Assembly (NCBI RefSeq): GCF_040802235.1
Contig: NC_133167.1
Coordinates: forward strand, 16,918,501-16,982,500
Length of the DNA: 64,000 bases
From: Manis javanica
Lineage: Eukaryota; Chordata; Mammalia; Pholidota; Manidae
Reading direction: 5' to 3'
Under the pieces are notes generated by a model. The model did no database searches, was not told the DNA's origin, and saw nothing but the letters and a program-made list of their open reading frames with translations. Every line of letters starts with the position of its first letter. The first letter of the stretch is position 1. A program made the translations under genes and the position numbers. Shown here one piece after another: positions 1 to 12,431 of this stretch.

Positions 1-362
1 CCACATTTGCCAGCCAGGTGCAGCCTGGCCAGTATGTGCTGGTGGCCGGGGAGCCTGGCCTGCAGCCTGCCCAAGTGGTGGCTGTTTCTACAAATGTGGC
101 CCTTGGGGCCTATGCCCCACTAACAAGGCACGGGACCCTGGTGGTTGAGGATGTGGTGGCCTCCTGCTTCGCAGCCGTGGCTGACCACCACCTCGCTCAG
201 CTGGCCTTCTGGCCCCTGAGACTATTTCATAGCATGGTGTGGAGCAGCTGGACCCCAGGGGAGGGTGTGCACTGGTACCCCCAGCTGCTCTACCGCCTGG
301 GACGGCTCTTGCTGGAAGAGGGCAGCTTCCACTCGCTGGGCATGGCAGTGCCAGGGAGCTGA
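1..362 (+). CDS. IHH: Indian hedgehog, 3' end of last coding exon (partial)
   Basis: This is the C-terminal part of a hedgehog precursor; the window opens inside its last exon, with the first two bases completing a split codon. The frame runs without a break to TGA at 360-362. The sequence matches the end of the hedgehog Hint autoprocessing region and the following C-terminal domain, including a segment that reads [20 protein letters not shown] and the ending [12 protein letters not shown]. In the family this half cleaves the precursor and attaches cholesterol to the N-terminal signal, which is then secreted and acts through PTCH1 and SMO in cartilage, bone and gut. The signal half, the cleavage site and the catalytic Cys lie upstream of the window. 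The IHH-specific tail, rather than SHH or DHH, and the neighbour CFAP65 support the paralog call. No frameshift is seen. Confidence 0.95.
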   Translation, partial: TFASQVQPGQYVLVAGEPGLQPAQVVAVSTNVALGAYAPLTRHGTLVVEDVVASCFAAVADHHLAQLAFWPLRLFHSMVWSSWTPGEGVHWYPQLLYRLGRLLLEEGSFHSLGMAVPGS

Positions 363-1150
363 AAAGACCCCTCTATTGCCCTCCCACAACTGCCCAACTA
401 CATCCAAAGGCCTCTCTGGCAGATGGACACTGGCCCTGGAAGGGACCTGCATGGGGGCCATGGGTTTCACCATCTCCCCCACCACTGAGACTTGATGGGA
501 AATGCCAGTATCTCCCACACTTGTCTCAGCATCCCCCACATCTGTTGTGGTGTAGTGACAGAGCTACAATCTGTGCTGTGGGGGGTGATTTGTCCTTCTC
601 TTCTAGAGACCTGGAGGCTGGCATGGTATGTCCCAACCTGACCAGCTCTCACTTTGGTTTTTCATACCTGCCTCCCCTAATGGGGAGGGGCTCATTCCAT
701 CTGTCTTAGGCCCCCCTTTGGTGGGCTTGCACCTCAGTTGATGCTGCTAGATTCCCTGGGAGCCAGCAGGGAGCTGGCTGGACTCAATGCTGCCCAGAAC
801 TGAGAAGGCTGCAGGGTGGGGTAGCCAACCTGGCTATCCTCAGGCATGACCTTTCTCCCTGGACACACTCCTTGTGACATACCCAGAGACTGTTGCTGCC
901 AGTGGGCAGAGTTCTGTGTTCCAGCCAATGTGATCATAGTGCCTGGGACAAGGGGAATGGACTGACTGGATGTCTTTCCGCCCCTGCCCAGGCCAGGCTC
1001 CCTCCTCTGCTGAACCATGGCCCCGACCCTCTCCTCCAGTCAGTCTCCCCCACCTTATTTATTGGCACAGAGAGGGAAGCCCATGGGAGAATTTGGGGGA
1101 TGTTTTGCTCTTTTCTTTCTTTTGTAATAAAAACTATTTAAGTTGTTAGA
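363..1150 (+). other. IHH: IHH 3' UTR
   Basis: This is non-coding sequence directly after the IHH stop codon. It ends at a canonical AATAAA (1126-1131) preceded by a T-rich stretch and followed by an AT-rich and then GT-containing segment. The end of the transcript is placed about 15-20 nt after the signal and is approximate. No repeat is evident inside it, as expected for a regulated developmental gene. Confidence 0.75.
1126..1131 (+). terminator. IHH: IHH poly(A) signal AATAAA
   Basis: This is a canonical hexamer about 765 nt after the IHH stop and the first AATAAA downstream of it on this strand. Confidence 0.75.
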
Positions 1151-1545
1151 GCCGTAGAGTCTAGGATGCTGAGTGAGGCCAGTACACAGATAGTGTGGGT
1201 CCTTCTCTGAAAGACGAAACCTCTCTGCAGGTGTTTCCTACCCAGTAGCTCTGCAGGTCCCAACAAAGAACTGGGCTCTGTGCCAGGCAGGGCCTTCATA
1301 AGCTGACCCGAAAGTTTGCCCTAAGCACTAGTGGGCCAGACAGAGAGCTGAGGTAACTAGTCTGGGGTCACTTTACTTATCTAGAATCCCCTCCTTGTGC
1401 CTCAGTCAAGGTGCTTTCCCTGTTTACCCATTCTATCTCAGGGCCTAGGTTCCTCATTCTTCACTGTGGATAAGAGCCCATGGTATACAAAGGTTCTGTA
1501 GAATTGATATCTGCCTTGTGGCCCATTCTGACTTCTTGGATAAGT

Positions 1546-1736
1546 CAGGGGTTCCTAACCTAGCAATTCTCAAACCTCAGAATCACCTGGGCAGCTTGTT
1601 TAAAAATTATTCCTGGCCTCACTTTTAGGATTGTTTTAACTGATCCAGAGTAAGGCCCAGGAACTTATTTTTACAAACACCCCAAGCATGGCAGATGGTC
1701 CATGGAACACACTTTGAGAAACACTGCTTCGTCTAG
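1546..1736. repeat. MER5-type hAT (Charlie) DNA transposon fossil
   Basis: Both ends carry imperfect inverted copies of the hAT-Charlie terminus: near the left end a ...TTCTCAAAC...AGAATCACCTGGG... pattern, and at the right end ...TTTGAGAAACACTGCT followed by TCTAGAG. The length of about 190 bp fits MER5A. It is non-autonomous, inactive and old. Confidence 0.75.
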
Positions 1737-2194
1737 AGGCCAGTATTGCCAAGACAGGATGACCCGTGACCCCTCTTCCTCATTTTCTCTTGGTGTCTCC
1801 ATCCCAAGGCAGGTTTTTCTGTACTCACTACAGATCAGCTGAGATTCCCAGGTCCAGTGGTACAATTGGTAAATTTTCAGGAATTTCGTGAGTCAGTTAA
1901 AATAGGCCATGATAGGAATATTTACACCATGGAAATTGGTATACGCTAGAAACTAGGGTTCCTTTGGCCATGAGGAGCCACTTGTTAGAGCACACCACTG
2001 CCCAGGTTCTATCTCCTTACAAAGATGACTGTTTTGGGGATGACTGCTCAGACTTACCTTACCCATGCCTCACCTCCATGGAGAAAAACTCCAGAGAAAC
2101 CTTCATTGCTCCAGAGAGTAGGAAACTGTGTCATCTGGGAAGAAGTAGGTCCCCACAGGCTATCATGACAACTGCTGTCATTTAATGAAGATTA

Positions 2195-2380
2195 GCAATT
2201 GGCAGGCATCATTCTAAGTGCTCTGCCCATGTGGTGTATACCATAATATTTCTGTTTTTCCAGATGAGAACATAAAAGCACAGGGAGGTTAAGTAACTTG
2301 CCCAAGATTACACAGCAAGTGGCAGAAGCAGGATTTGAGCCCATGCATTTGGCTCTCAGGCCCACTGTTCTTATCACAGG
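2195..2380 (-). repeat. MIR SINE fossil
   Basis: On this strand it reads as the reverse complement of the MIR core: a run like 'gttaagtaacttgcccaag' followed by a 'cacagcaagtggcagaagc' segment and an 'aggatttgagccca' box. Confidence 0.75.
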
Positions 2381-4289
2381 GCTTTTCCTTTGGTGAACTT
2401 GGGGTGGTCCTCTCCAAAAGTCACTCTAAGCACTTCAGGCCTGGAAGTCTGCTTTGTCAGTACACCTAGAGTGAAGTATGGCAGAACCTCATGGACCAGG
2501 CTCACAGGGACCAGAATGGCCATTGACTCACTCATAGTGAGAAACACAATGTCAAGGTACTCTTGTCTATTCATTTGCAAATCTCTCCCTTGTAGACATT
2601 CTGCATGGGAGATAAAGAGAAGATGAGAGAGAAGTTTCCCTTATGCGGAAGCCTACCTGCCTCTCCTGCTAGGCCTGGGCACACTCTGTCTTGCAGACAC
2701 AAAGCCATTTGGTGTCCCCGCACTTCCTATTCTAGATGGTCCTTCTCAGGAAACACATTCATTCTTCAGACAGAGGAGGCTGGAAAGATTCAGACAACTG
2801 TCTAAAGGCAGACCTTTACCAGACCAGACTTGGAGTGGCAGTGGGGCCGTGCAGCTTTTCTGGGAAAATTGGGCCCTGATCTGTGCAGAGGCCTCTCCTC
2901 AGGTTTCCATTCCCAGACTGCCCCTGCAGCCTCCCATCTGTGGTTTGGAAAGACCCAACATCCTGGGCATAGCCCTCCAGAAGCCACGTGGGCCTGCACT
3001 CACCCCTCTCCTCCAACATACGCCTCAAGGTGCTGCCTGCAGGATGGCTTCTGACAGTGAGTGGTGCTGTTTTGTGCAGCGCTGAGCAAAATGCAACATC
3101 TTTAGGCAGCTAGACCTACTGCAGGCACCTACAGCTCTAGTGTGGGACCAAGAAATGGGCACCCCTCCATTAAAAAACAGCAAAATGCCCCCTCAGGAGA
3201 CCCAACTAGAAAAGTCAACTCTTCTGTCCTGGTACCAGAAGTTGGTTTCAGAGAGACCCCTTGGTGCCGGGGGCACACTGGGGTATGCAGCACTTCTGGA
3301 TTTCAGGCCCCACCTGCCTGCCCAGCCTAGGGCCCTTGTGCAGTATACAACTTGTACAACCTTAAACTCTGGCTCTGCTGGGCCTAGGTCTCTGCCAGGC
3401 TCAGCCGATTCCATGGGTGATTAAAGTGTGGAGAGAAGTTCCATACAGAGCCACATGGGAAGAAGCACAGAGCAAATAGACAGGTGGGGAATGAGATGTG
3501 CTATGACTGGAGACTTACTGGGAATGGTTTTGGGCTGGACCTTTTGGGTGTGTTTGACTTGGGCAAGGGTAAGTGGATGGATCACTGGGAGCAGATGCGT
3601 GGAGAAGTGCAGGGCCCGCTCATGGACTGGGAGCCAATCACGGTGTGGTTGGAGCTAACGGTGGCAGGAGTGGAGACTAAAATGGCAGTGGAGGAGGGGA
3701 AACGCTGCACCCCATGGAAGGGGAGGAGATGGGGACCTGGGGGCAAGTGGGGAAGGAAACACCCCACAGAAGCCAGACTCTAGGAATGGAGGTTCTTGGG
3801 CCTCAGACCCTGCTTCCCACCTTAAAGGGTGCCCCTGCTGCAGGGAAACTTCCCTGGCAGGGGTTGTCAGCTGCAGCTCCCCTATCCTGTGCCCTCTGCC
3901 CCCAGGATGGAACACGCCTACGGGGTTCAGCCCCACGTCCCACACACCCCAGCCTGGTTCTCAAAGCCTCTTTGTTCCCGTGGGCTGAGCTGTGACCAGT
4001 CTGGATTGATAAGGCTGGGTGGGGCTGATAGCGGCCCCGCCCTGCGCACGCACCCCACCCCACCCCCAAGCCACACCCCGGCCATCTCGCACGCACGTTG
4101 TGTCCACCCCAGATAGACTTAGACACGGTGGGCTTCGTGCACAGATAGAGGTTAGGAAGCCTCACCCTTCGGGTTGGCTTTCCATGCAGTTGGTTTAAGA
4201 ACCTCTCTCATCTGCATGGGGAAGCTGGTTAAGGAATCATTCCCGTTTCAGACATAAATAAAGTAAGTCTCCAAGAGGGAGAATAAATT

Positions 4290-4490
4290 GCCCACAGTTG
4301 ACAATCAGAAGCACTATCTGTGCTAGGTCTGCTATTTGCATTATCTTTTTAAATCCTAATAGCCTGCAATCTGAAGTTGCTCCTAACTCTTACTTTGCAG
4401 AGAAGAAACTGAGGCCCAGGGAGGTGAAGTCACTTCCCCCAAAGTCACACAGTAGCAGAGACCAGACCAGAACTCAGGTCTGTTGCAGCA
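4290..4490 (-). repeat. MIR SINE fossil
   Basis: This is a reverse-complement MIR pattern: 'gagaagaaactgaggccca', then 'gtcacacagtagcagag' and 'ccagaactcaggtct'. Confidence 0.7.
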
Positions 4491-6644
4491 GCAAATAAGG
4501 GAGGTGGGAACTGATGAGTCAACATCCCAGAGGGATGGGAGGAAGGCACTCCCAGTCTCAGCCTTAAAGATCTGATAGGACTGGAGGTGGCCAAAAACCT
4601 GTCAGGGAAGATGGTCTTGGAGGAATAATGTTTTAGATGCTGTGCGAGGATCCCATTTTGGTGGGAGTGGCAATGATTAAAATATGTCCACAAATTATTT
4701 GACACTTCTCTCCCCTTGAATCTGACCTGAGGCAAGGTAAGAAAAAGCCATGTAGCTTCTGCCTGGTTCTACCTTGAGACTGCCAATCTTAAAAAGCTAT
4801 CTACAGATAGGGTTCTTGTCTATCTGCATCTTAGCAAGCTCCCAGACGACAGCCAGCATCAACTGTCAACCATGTGAGTGAGCCATTTTGGAAATCTAGC
4901 CCAAGGGAGCCTGCAGATGGCTGCAGCCCTGGCCAACATATGAATGCAACTGCGTGAGAACTCCAAGCAAGCCCTCCCTGAATTCCTGAACCACAAAATC
5001 ATAAGCAAAATAAAATGGAACCTTGAGGTTTTGGAGTAATTTCTTAAACAGCAATAGTAACCAAAACAAAGGGTAAAAAGGGAACAGAAATTGATGAAGG
5101 CATCTTCTGAGACTTTCCAATGGCATTTAACACACTTTAAAAATGGAGCCTGCATGAGGTTGAGAGGTATGATGCCTCTTCATCCTCTAAAGGGGCAGTG
5201 TGAGAAGACACACTGACTCAAGAATAAACTTGGGGCAGATAGAGCTGGAGACAAACGGGAGGGTTGGATAAGCACATCTCTCCACACTCAACCGATTGAA
5301 AGAAAGTTATAAATCTGCTCTGGTGGTAGGATCTCTGAAGATAGAAGACTTTTGGAGGAGTGAAGCGCCTTCTGGAAGGAAGGAAGCTCATGGATCTGGG
5401 CAGGCTAATGGGTAGCAAGGATTTATACATGGCCAAGTAGAAGGAACGCTATTAGAGATTTTAAAAACCCAAGTTTTACGCGTTGAGGAAAATACTCAAA
5501 GTTTGGAGCCAGACCTGAGAAGGGACTGGACCCTCCTGTGGATAGTTGCTGGCCACATTTTCTCAGAGTGCCCCTGCAAGCAGAAACTCTCAGGGCCTCA
5601 ACAGGAAAGTCCATGCAAATGAACAAAAGCACCCTATTACCCTCATAAACTCCAGGTGTGTCTTCATCTGCCGCCTGCACATGCCTCCAAATGACCAACT
5701 AAGGAAAACTCAGAGGAAGGTGAATAGACAAATAATAAGGAATGGGTGTGGCCTGGGGGAGTGGTTGGGAGTATATAAGGGTCGAAAGGTTACTACAAGG
5801 ACAAGATTCTTGGGTTTTGAACTCTTAATCCTACAGAAACAAAAGATGATCCTTTATTTTAGGGAAGAATGATAAAAAATCTAATAAAGAGGGGAAAAGA
5901 GCAAGTTTCCAGTGGAGAATCCTGACAGATACCATGTTAGCCATGTGATCAAAGTTAACATCCCTAATAATATATATTGACACCATGTATCTTCTGATAT
6001 GATGTACTAAGAAGGATACATACCTCTGTCATGCTTCTAAATAATGCACACCTTACTCTGATCATGAGAAGCAAACCCAGGTGGAGGAACATTCTACAAA
6101 ATAATTGACGGTACTCTTCAAAAGAGTCAAGGTCATGAAAGATGAAGAAAGATTCAGGAAATGTCCTCTGTAGGATCCTGGATTGGATACTGAAACAAGA
6201 AAAAGAATTAGTGGACAAACTTGTGAAATCTAAATAAATTCTATACTGTCATCAATAGGTTTTGTTGTACCAAGACTATTTTCTTGGTTTTGATAAGTGT
6301 TTTGTAGTCATGTAAGATGTTAACCTAAGAGGAAGCTGGGTGAAGGATTTATGAGAATTCCCTATCATATTTTTGTGGCTCCTCTGTGTATATAAAATTA
6401 ACTCAAACATTTTTTTAAAACATGCAAAAAAAATATAGGAAAGACAGACTCTCATGAACTAGTCAAAAGTGGGCTCCCTTACCATCCTTGAAGTCCAATT
6501 CAAATTCCACACCCCAACGAGGCCAGCTGCACTGAACCAATGGTCATGTTATGACACCTTTACTTGAGAGAGAACTCTGACCAGAAATGGATTGGAAAGG
6601 GTTTGAGGAATTAAATAGGATGGAAACAGAATAATGGTGTCCTT

Positions 6645-6860
6645 CATTTATGCAGAACATATAATGAGCCAGGGACTGTGCCCATTCACACCTCGCAACT
6701 TTTGAGGTGGCTTTTAAAGTTTTCCCTGCTTACAAATGAAGATACTGGGTCTTATAGAAGTGAAGAAACAAGGTCTTACAGCTGAGAGCTCGTGGGGTTG
6801 GGATTAAAATCCAGTCTGCTTTACTCCACAGCTCGTTCTTAACCATTCCGCTCTACTGTC
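6645..6860 (-). repeat. MIR SINE fossil
   Basis: This is a diverged reverse-complement MIR. A segment equivalent to 'acaaatgaagatactg' is followed by an 'acagctgagagc' box and 'gttcttaaccattccgct', which is the complement of the MIR 5' end. Confidence 0.6.
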
Positions 6861-7484
6861 TTCTCAGGGATTACCCTCATTCAGTTCATACCTAGGGGTT
6901 TCTGTGGTGGGGTAGGTCAGAGAAGAGGAGCTAGAAGGCAGGAGGAAGGGGATGGTCTAGGATGGGCTGGGCAGCGGGAGCTGTCCATGGTGCTGGCCGG
7001 AGAGGCACGGAGCTGGAAAGCCCAGAAGAGATGGTATGGGGTAAGGCAGCTGAGACAGCTAACACAGAGGAGGAGCACTGCAGAGATTAGAAGGGGAGAG
7101 CAGTTAGGCATGGCGATAGATCCTCCACCAGTGAGGAGGAATTAGAGGGGGATATGCTTCAAGTGTTGGCTTGAAATAAATACCTGTATGTAGTAGCCAA
7201 TGAGGTAGGATTTATCCTCAGGTCTGACTTGCAACCAATGCTACCCAATATAGCTATACTGGTTGCTAAAATCTGGAACTACTTGGAGATGTCAGTTGGC
7301 AAATAGTCACTGACTGAGGCCTCCACTGCTGTGGATTCTCTCCCATTCCCCTCTCCATACCTCTAGGCTTCTCCACTACCCAACAATTATAGAGTTAAGG
7401 TCTGGCACAATAAGGTCTCCCAGGACACTGCTCTGGCTTTAAGGCCATCAGGTGCCCATTCTCATAGGTCAGTACCCATACCTT

Positions 7485-7650
7485 ACAATTGTTAGGTATT
7501 TTGAATACCACCACTGTTTGTCCCCAGTCTACAGATGTGTAAATTGAGGCTCTGGAATGTTTAACAATTTGCCTGAAAATGCTCAGCTATTAAATGGTAG
7601 AACCAGGACTTGAACTCAAGTCTTCTGGGATTAAGCCTCATGTCCTTTCC
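7485..7650 (-). repeat. MIR SINE fossil
   Basis: The segment 'acagatgtgtaaattgagg', then 'atttgcctgaaaatgctcag' and 'aggacttgaactcaagtct', follows the reverse-complement MIR consensus order. Confidence 0.6.
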
Positions 7651-8434
7651 CCTGCAATCCCCCTACTGTTGGCCTGTGCATCTATCTACACTTTGGTGGG
7701 GACAATGAATAGAAGAAGCAGTTATCTAGGAGGTTTGGGTTGACACAGGAGAGTTAGAAAACCCTATGGGGGTCCCAGGCAGAATGGAACTCTTTCCTTT
7801 GAATTGTCTTGTAACATGGCAGCCTTCCTCCAAGCTGCTGCCAGTTTTGTGCCCTGGCAGCCCTTTCAGGCTGGAGCTGCCATCAATGTCTGACACATCC
7901 TTCCCACACCCAGCAGCTTCAGGGTACCATGTCATTCTAATGCAGAGAGGGCTCCATGCCTGCTCCTAGGTCCAGCTCTGAACCATCTCTGAGCTACAGC
8001 CTTCTCTCACTCTTCCACACCTTGGCTTAGAAGACTAACCCCACTAATTTTGGAAGTCAAGAGCTTCTGTGGGAGGATCCACTTCCTCGTCTCCCTCCCT
8101 TCCGATGGGTACAGTTTGGATGGAGACATGATTTCAGAATTAACACTGGAACTGGAGTCAAATTTTCAGGGGAAGGAAGGTGTGAAAGGGCTTTTTGCAA
8201 GTGCTAGAGCTGGGGTTGACTTGCAACTGGATGGCAGATCACCCTGGCATCACCCAAGGCAGCCTCCTTCTTGGAGGAAAAAAAAAAAGGAGGATGCAGA
8301 GAGGAGAAAAACTCCACCTTTCCAGGGTGCAGCAGAGAGGCTGGGAGGTGGTAGGATGAGAGGGTGCTCAGAAAGCCAGGTGGCTCAATTATAGGGACCT
8401 CCCACTTAGTAAGTGACCTTTCTCTGTGTGTGTG

Positions 8435-8640
8435 TGTGTTACTAATTGTCTACCAAGTGTCAAAAACTTTACATATGCTTGATCGCTTAATCCTTACAGC
8501 AGCCTTTTGATAGTTATCCCCAGGTATTAGATGAGGAAACTGAGGCTCAGAGGTCATATGACTTGCCCAAGATCACACAGCCAGTAAGCGTAGTCAGGAT
8601 TCATCTAAAGTCTGCCTGGTTTCCCAGCCCAGAGTCTTCT
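8435..8640 (-). repeat. MIR SINE fossil
   Basis: This is a well-preserved reverse-complement MIR: 'gatgaggaaactgaggctca', 'acttgcccaagatcacacag' and 'ccagtaagcg' appear in order. A short (GT)n run lies at its left edge (8427-8440). Confidence 0.75.
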
Positions 8641-10492
8641 CTAATCCACGAGAAGGTAGAGGTGTGGGGAAAAGCTTAGAAAAAATAGTTTTGTGTGTGC
8701 TGAAGCCCAAATCATTGAGTGTGCTTTATCTTTACTAACTCCACCCCCAGTCCAGCTGGGAAGATCCGAGTCTATCCAGTACCTATCCTTCATCCTCCCT
8801 TTCTCCCACATCCTGGTCCTCATGAATTTCCTGAACTATCACTCACCCTTGTTCACAGCCTTGAGACAAACACCCACCCTCATTGTCCTTCTTGGGTCCG
8901 TGGAACATACAGCCACCAGGACCCAGCACCCATGATTGCCCATGAGTTTTGGGCTCCTGAAAAAAGGGACTTCCAAAACAAACCTGGTTTCCTCTTCCCC
9001 TCCTCAGGTCAACCTTTGCCACTCCCCTTTCCATGTCGTTTGCCTACTGGGGCAAAGTTCAGCCTGGGCCTCTCACTGGGAGTCTACCATGTCAATCAAG
9101 GTCAATTGTCAGCAGAGCTCCCAGGAAGCAGTGGGAACCCCACAAAAGCAGAACTGAAAGAGCCCTACTAAGAATCTCCGTTCATTGTCCCAAGCCCAGA
9201 ATTCACCAAGGTTTGGGCAGACCAGAAGCTCTGGAGGGACACAACCTCAGTGAAGAGACACAAATATGTGCAGTTCCTAGCATGAGCTTTTCCACCTCCC
9301 TGGGGTCTCTCCCTGGGACTCCTGAGGCCACCACCAAGCCTTGCCTCCAGAGTCACTGCTCCCTATTTCTTTTTGGCCTAAGAATGGAGAAACAGGTCCA
9401 TTCCCTGTCCCTAAGGTCCAGCTGAGTCAAGCTGAACATTTCAAAAAGAGCTTAGTGAAAAACAGAAAGGAAACCATTATAGAAACTACAAGCAGCATAG
9501 AAATCGTCATGTCCAAAGCGCAGGTTTCACATTCTGAGAATAATGTTAAAACCAGTGAAAAGCTCACTGAGTTCCACATTCCTTCATCCCAAGAAAACTC
9601 TAGACTTAATGGTTCTGGCATAACTTATGGACCCCCCTGGCCTGTCCCTCCCCTCCCGTCTGGCCAGCCTTTGGCCATGTGATCTCCCAGGCCAACTCAT
9701 CGTCTTAGCCCATCTTTCACCTTTCACAAGTGAACTCCAACTTTCCCAAAATGAGAGTCTATTTTCTGGGTTACTCCTAGATTTACTAAGGTCTCTCTCC
9801 CTTGCACTGCCCCCATCACTGTCCTGGGTAGTGAAACATCTTTAATTGCCCAAGAATGGGCAATTGAATTAAACATCTTTAATTTCACACACCTAAGGAG
9901 TCTTCTCCAATGAGATCCTTCCCCCCAGGGCACATATGGACAAATGAACAAATGGGCTTCCAAAAATCTACATAATGTATACCAATGCCTTTCTCATACA
10001 TTAACCTTCAGAGCCCTTCAAAAGCTTTGTGCTGGGCAGGAGGAAATGCAGGGGGAAAATGTCAAGGGCACAACCTCTTCCACCAGCAAAAGGAATCCAT
10101 ATGCATAGCAATATGAAAATAAGAAATAACTAAGGGCTGCTTTTAAGTTCATAACTGAAGTTACAGAATAAAGTTCCTGTTGAGATTCTTACCCTTTGTC
10201 ACCAATACGTGTAGGGAATAAACCTGAACAACTCTCAGCTGAGGAGTCCACGTATTTACCTATGAATTTTTCATCGACTAAAGTCACGGGTGCGGTGACA
10301 TCACGACAACTAGAAGACTACATATGTTAAGACTGGTAGAAGCCCAGTTACTACTAGCAGGGAAAGTCCGAGAATAAAAACTGGGGTAAACTACAGTAAA
10401 GTTGGGAGGCGCTTTCGCTTTCTTTGAGCCATGACTCATTCGAGTCGCCGTCGTTGTCTTGGGATACCAAGAGACGCCGGATCCTGCGTCCT

Positions 10493-10514
10493 GTATCTAT
10501 GGAAACATGGCGGC
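10493..10514 (+). promoter_or_regulatory. CFAP65: Candidate CFAP65 core promoter: X-box-like and YY1-like sites
   Basis: A small CpG-rich patch (about 10,430-10,560) has no TATA box. At 10,493-10,506 GTATCTATGGAAAC matches the RFX X-box pattern with one mismatch and a perfect GGAAAC half. It overlaps AACATGGCGGC (10,504-10,514), close to the YY1 consensus usually found just downstream of TATA-less start sites. A TGACTCA (AP-1 type) at 10,432-10,438 and a TGACATCA (CRE/ATF-like) near 10,297 lie upstream. A GTAAGT-type splice donor follows directly at about 10,522. RFX control is typical for motile-cilium genes. The motif calls are direct readings; their use as the CFAP65 promoter is inferred. 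Confidence 0.5.
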
Positions 10515-10996
10515 ACTGTAAGTTCCGAGCGTTGGTCCCAGGGACTTGGGGAGCGGGGAGAGTAGAGAGAGAGGGTATCTGTCCCTTATATCTGTCCTTT
10601 GGGAAGTCGTGGTCAGGGGTCTCTTCTGTATCCTTCAGAGAGCCTCGTGGGACTGAGACTTGGGCGGGATCAGCCTGGGGATCCCTTAGAGAAAAGAGAA
10701 ACAGCTCTAAGTATATTTTATCTTTTCATTTTCCCTCTTTCTTCCTACCTCCACTCCACACGACACCCACCTCTTCTTCCACTGGTCATTTTAGAAATAT
10801 TTAGGTTGGAAATTAGGCAAATAAGGAAGATGATGATATATATTTTAAATCCCTCGAGATTAGAAAGTTGGATTAAAAAACACCTCCTTTGCCCTGTGTC
10901 TTCACAGTGATTGCGGATGTGCGCATCTGTGAGGAGAGTAGTGCAGGCCGATGTGGAAGTTATGATTGCCAATTATAGTAACAGGTTTCTCTAGGA

Positions 10997-11155
10997 CTTT
11001 TTCAAATCCCCTATTTTATGTGAGCTTCACATCAACTTTGTAAAATAGGATACCCCTCATTTTACAGGGTAGGAGACGGAGGCTTGGAGCTGTGGAGAAA
11101 TTTGCCTGTCTCAAATCAGTCTGAGTAGATGCTGGAACCCAGCTTTCCTTGCTGC
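10997..11155 (-). repeat. MIR SINE fossil
   Basis: Reverse-complement MIR features are seen: a 'tcattttacagggtaggag' box, 'gagaaatttgcctgtctcaa' and 'gctggaacccagctttc'. The copy lies between the CFAP65 promoter and the first candidate upstream exon. Confidence 0.55.
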
Positions 11156-11384
11156 AGGACCACTGCTCACTCCTGTAAGTCCTAATACCTGGTCTGCACC
11201 CCGTTGTCTCTCATTTATTCTACATGTTTTGATTGGAGGCTTTTTCGGATCCCTGAGGCAGCTGCTGTCTATTGAATCCCCTGAGGTCACAGGTATTAAT
11301 GAGACCGGCAGGACTAAGCCATCCAGAAGCAGAAAAGTAGTGGGAACCCTCCTTTCTATCTCCACAGCTTGCATTTCTTTGATC

Positions 11385-11500
11385 CCTTCTGAACATCTGC
11401 TTTAAAACTGAAGGTAGGGTCCATGCCTGTCTTGTCTGGTGCCTAGTACAGGCACATAGCAGGCACTCAGTAAATGCTTTGTGAATGAACAAGTGAGCGA
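11385..11500 (+). repeat. L2 LINE 3' end fossil
   Basis: The segment carries the L2 3'-end pattern 'ggtgcctagtacaggcacat', 'agcaggcactcagtaaatgc' and 'tgaatgaa' in order. Confidence 0.65.
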
Positions 11501-12380
11501 ATCTAAGAGCTCCCTCTAGAGGGTCTAGCGATGTAGCCAGATAGGAAAAACTAAATCAACAGAATCTTTTACTCTCCATGGGTGGTGGGGAGGGGATGGG
11601 AGAATGTCTCATGGAAGTGTACACATTTCTAAAATGTGACTATAAAAATTGTTTACTTAAGCGTAATATATATGTTTAGTATACATAATATAATACAGAG
11701 CTGAACCCCAAACTTGAAAAAAGATTATTTTAGGCCAAACAAAAGACAATTCATACCTAATTATAAATTGTTCTAAGAATTAAAATACATAGGAAGGGCT
11801 TAAACACTGCTTGGCACATGATAAGTTCTTAGTAAAATGTTAGTATAAGTTATTACCTTTGAGATTGTTACTTGAAGAGGTTGGGAAGAAAACTGAGTAG
11901 TCTTAAAAAATACACGTATGTTCAAAAAGGTAATAGATTGATGCTGTCCAATATGGTAGCACACCTGAGTGTTCGTGCTGAAGGAAGGCTTCTAAAGGAA
12001 GAGAGAATTTGAGATGGAGCCAAGAGCCAGTTTAGCACCCTTGTGTGTCCCCTAGAGCAGGGCCAAGCATACTTTTAAGCATTTGGTGAAACCTGTGGAC
12101 ATCGTCCCAGGAAAAATGCACTTGAAAATACACATGATATTTTGCATATAATTTGTCTGTAGCATTTGCACATATTTGCATGTAATTTCCAACTGCAGTC
12201 TATCCATGGATCCCTCTACTCTTGAGGTTGACTCAGTCATATTTGGATTGAGTCACTATTTCAGTGCATGCTTACTTTAAACCTGGACTACGGGTTATGT
12301 ACTGATAGAGGAAATCCTAAAGGCCAAGAACCCCCTAGTCTCATCTGCCTCTTCTTTGCCTCTTCTTCCTCTTCTTGCAG

Positions 12381-12431
12381 GAGGCAAGACACATTCAGAG
12401 GAAACAAGTAGAGAATAAAAGCCAGATAAAG
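12381..12431 (+). other. CFAP65: Candidate upstream CFAP65 exon (51 nt)
   Basis: A very strong pyrimidine tract ending in TTGCAG precedes 12,381, and a GTAATG donor follows 12,431. The 51-nt block is open in frame 1 (17 codons, Lys/Gln-rich), and its length is a multiple of three. If the GCACT|GTAAGT donor near 10,521 joins here, the short ATGGCGGC frame stops inside the exon, so that ATG would be a small upstream frame or unused. I cannot decide whether the exon is 5' UTR or codes an N-terminal extension. Confidence 0.35.

Larger units (their letters stand above)
1151..10380. other. IHH-CFAP65 intergenic region
   Basis: About 9 kb separate the IHH poly(A) site from the candidate CFAP65 promoter. 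I see no convincing exon on either strand: open frames are short, lack splice context and match no family I recognise. Content is mostly old repeats (a MER5-type hAT near 1.55-1.74 kb and MIR copies near 2.2, 4.3, 6.65, 7.5 and 8.45 kb) between unique AT-balanced sequence. A perfect small hairpin between direct repeats lies at 9834-9884. Distal IHH or CFAP65 enhancers could be here but cannot be recognised without comparative data. Confidence 0.6.
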
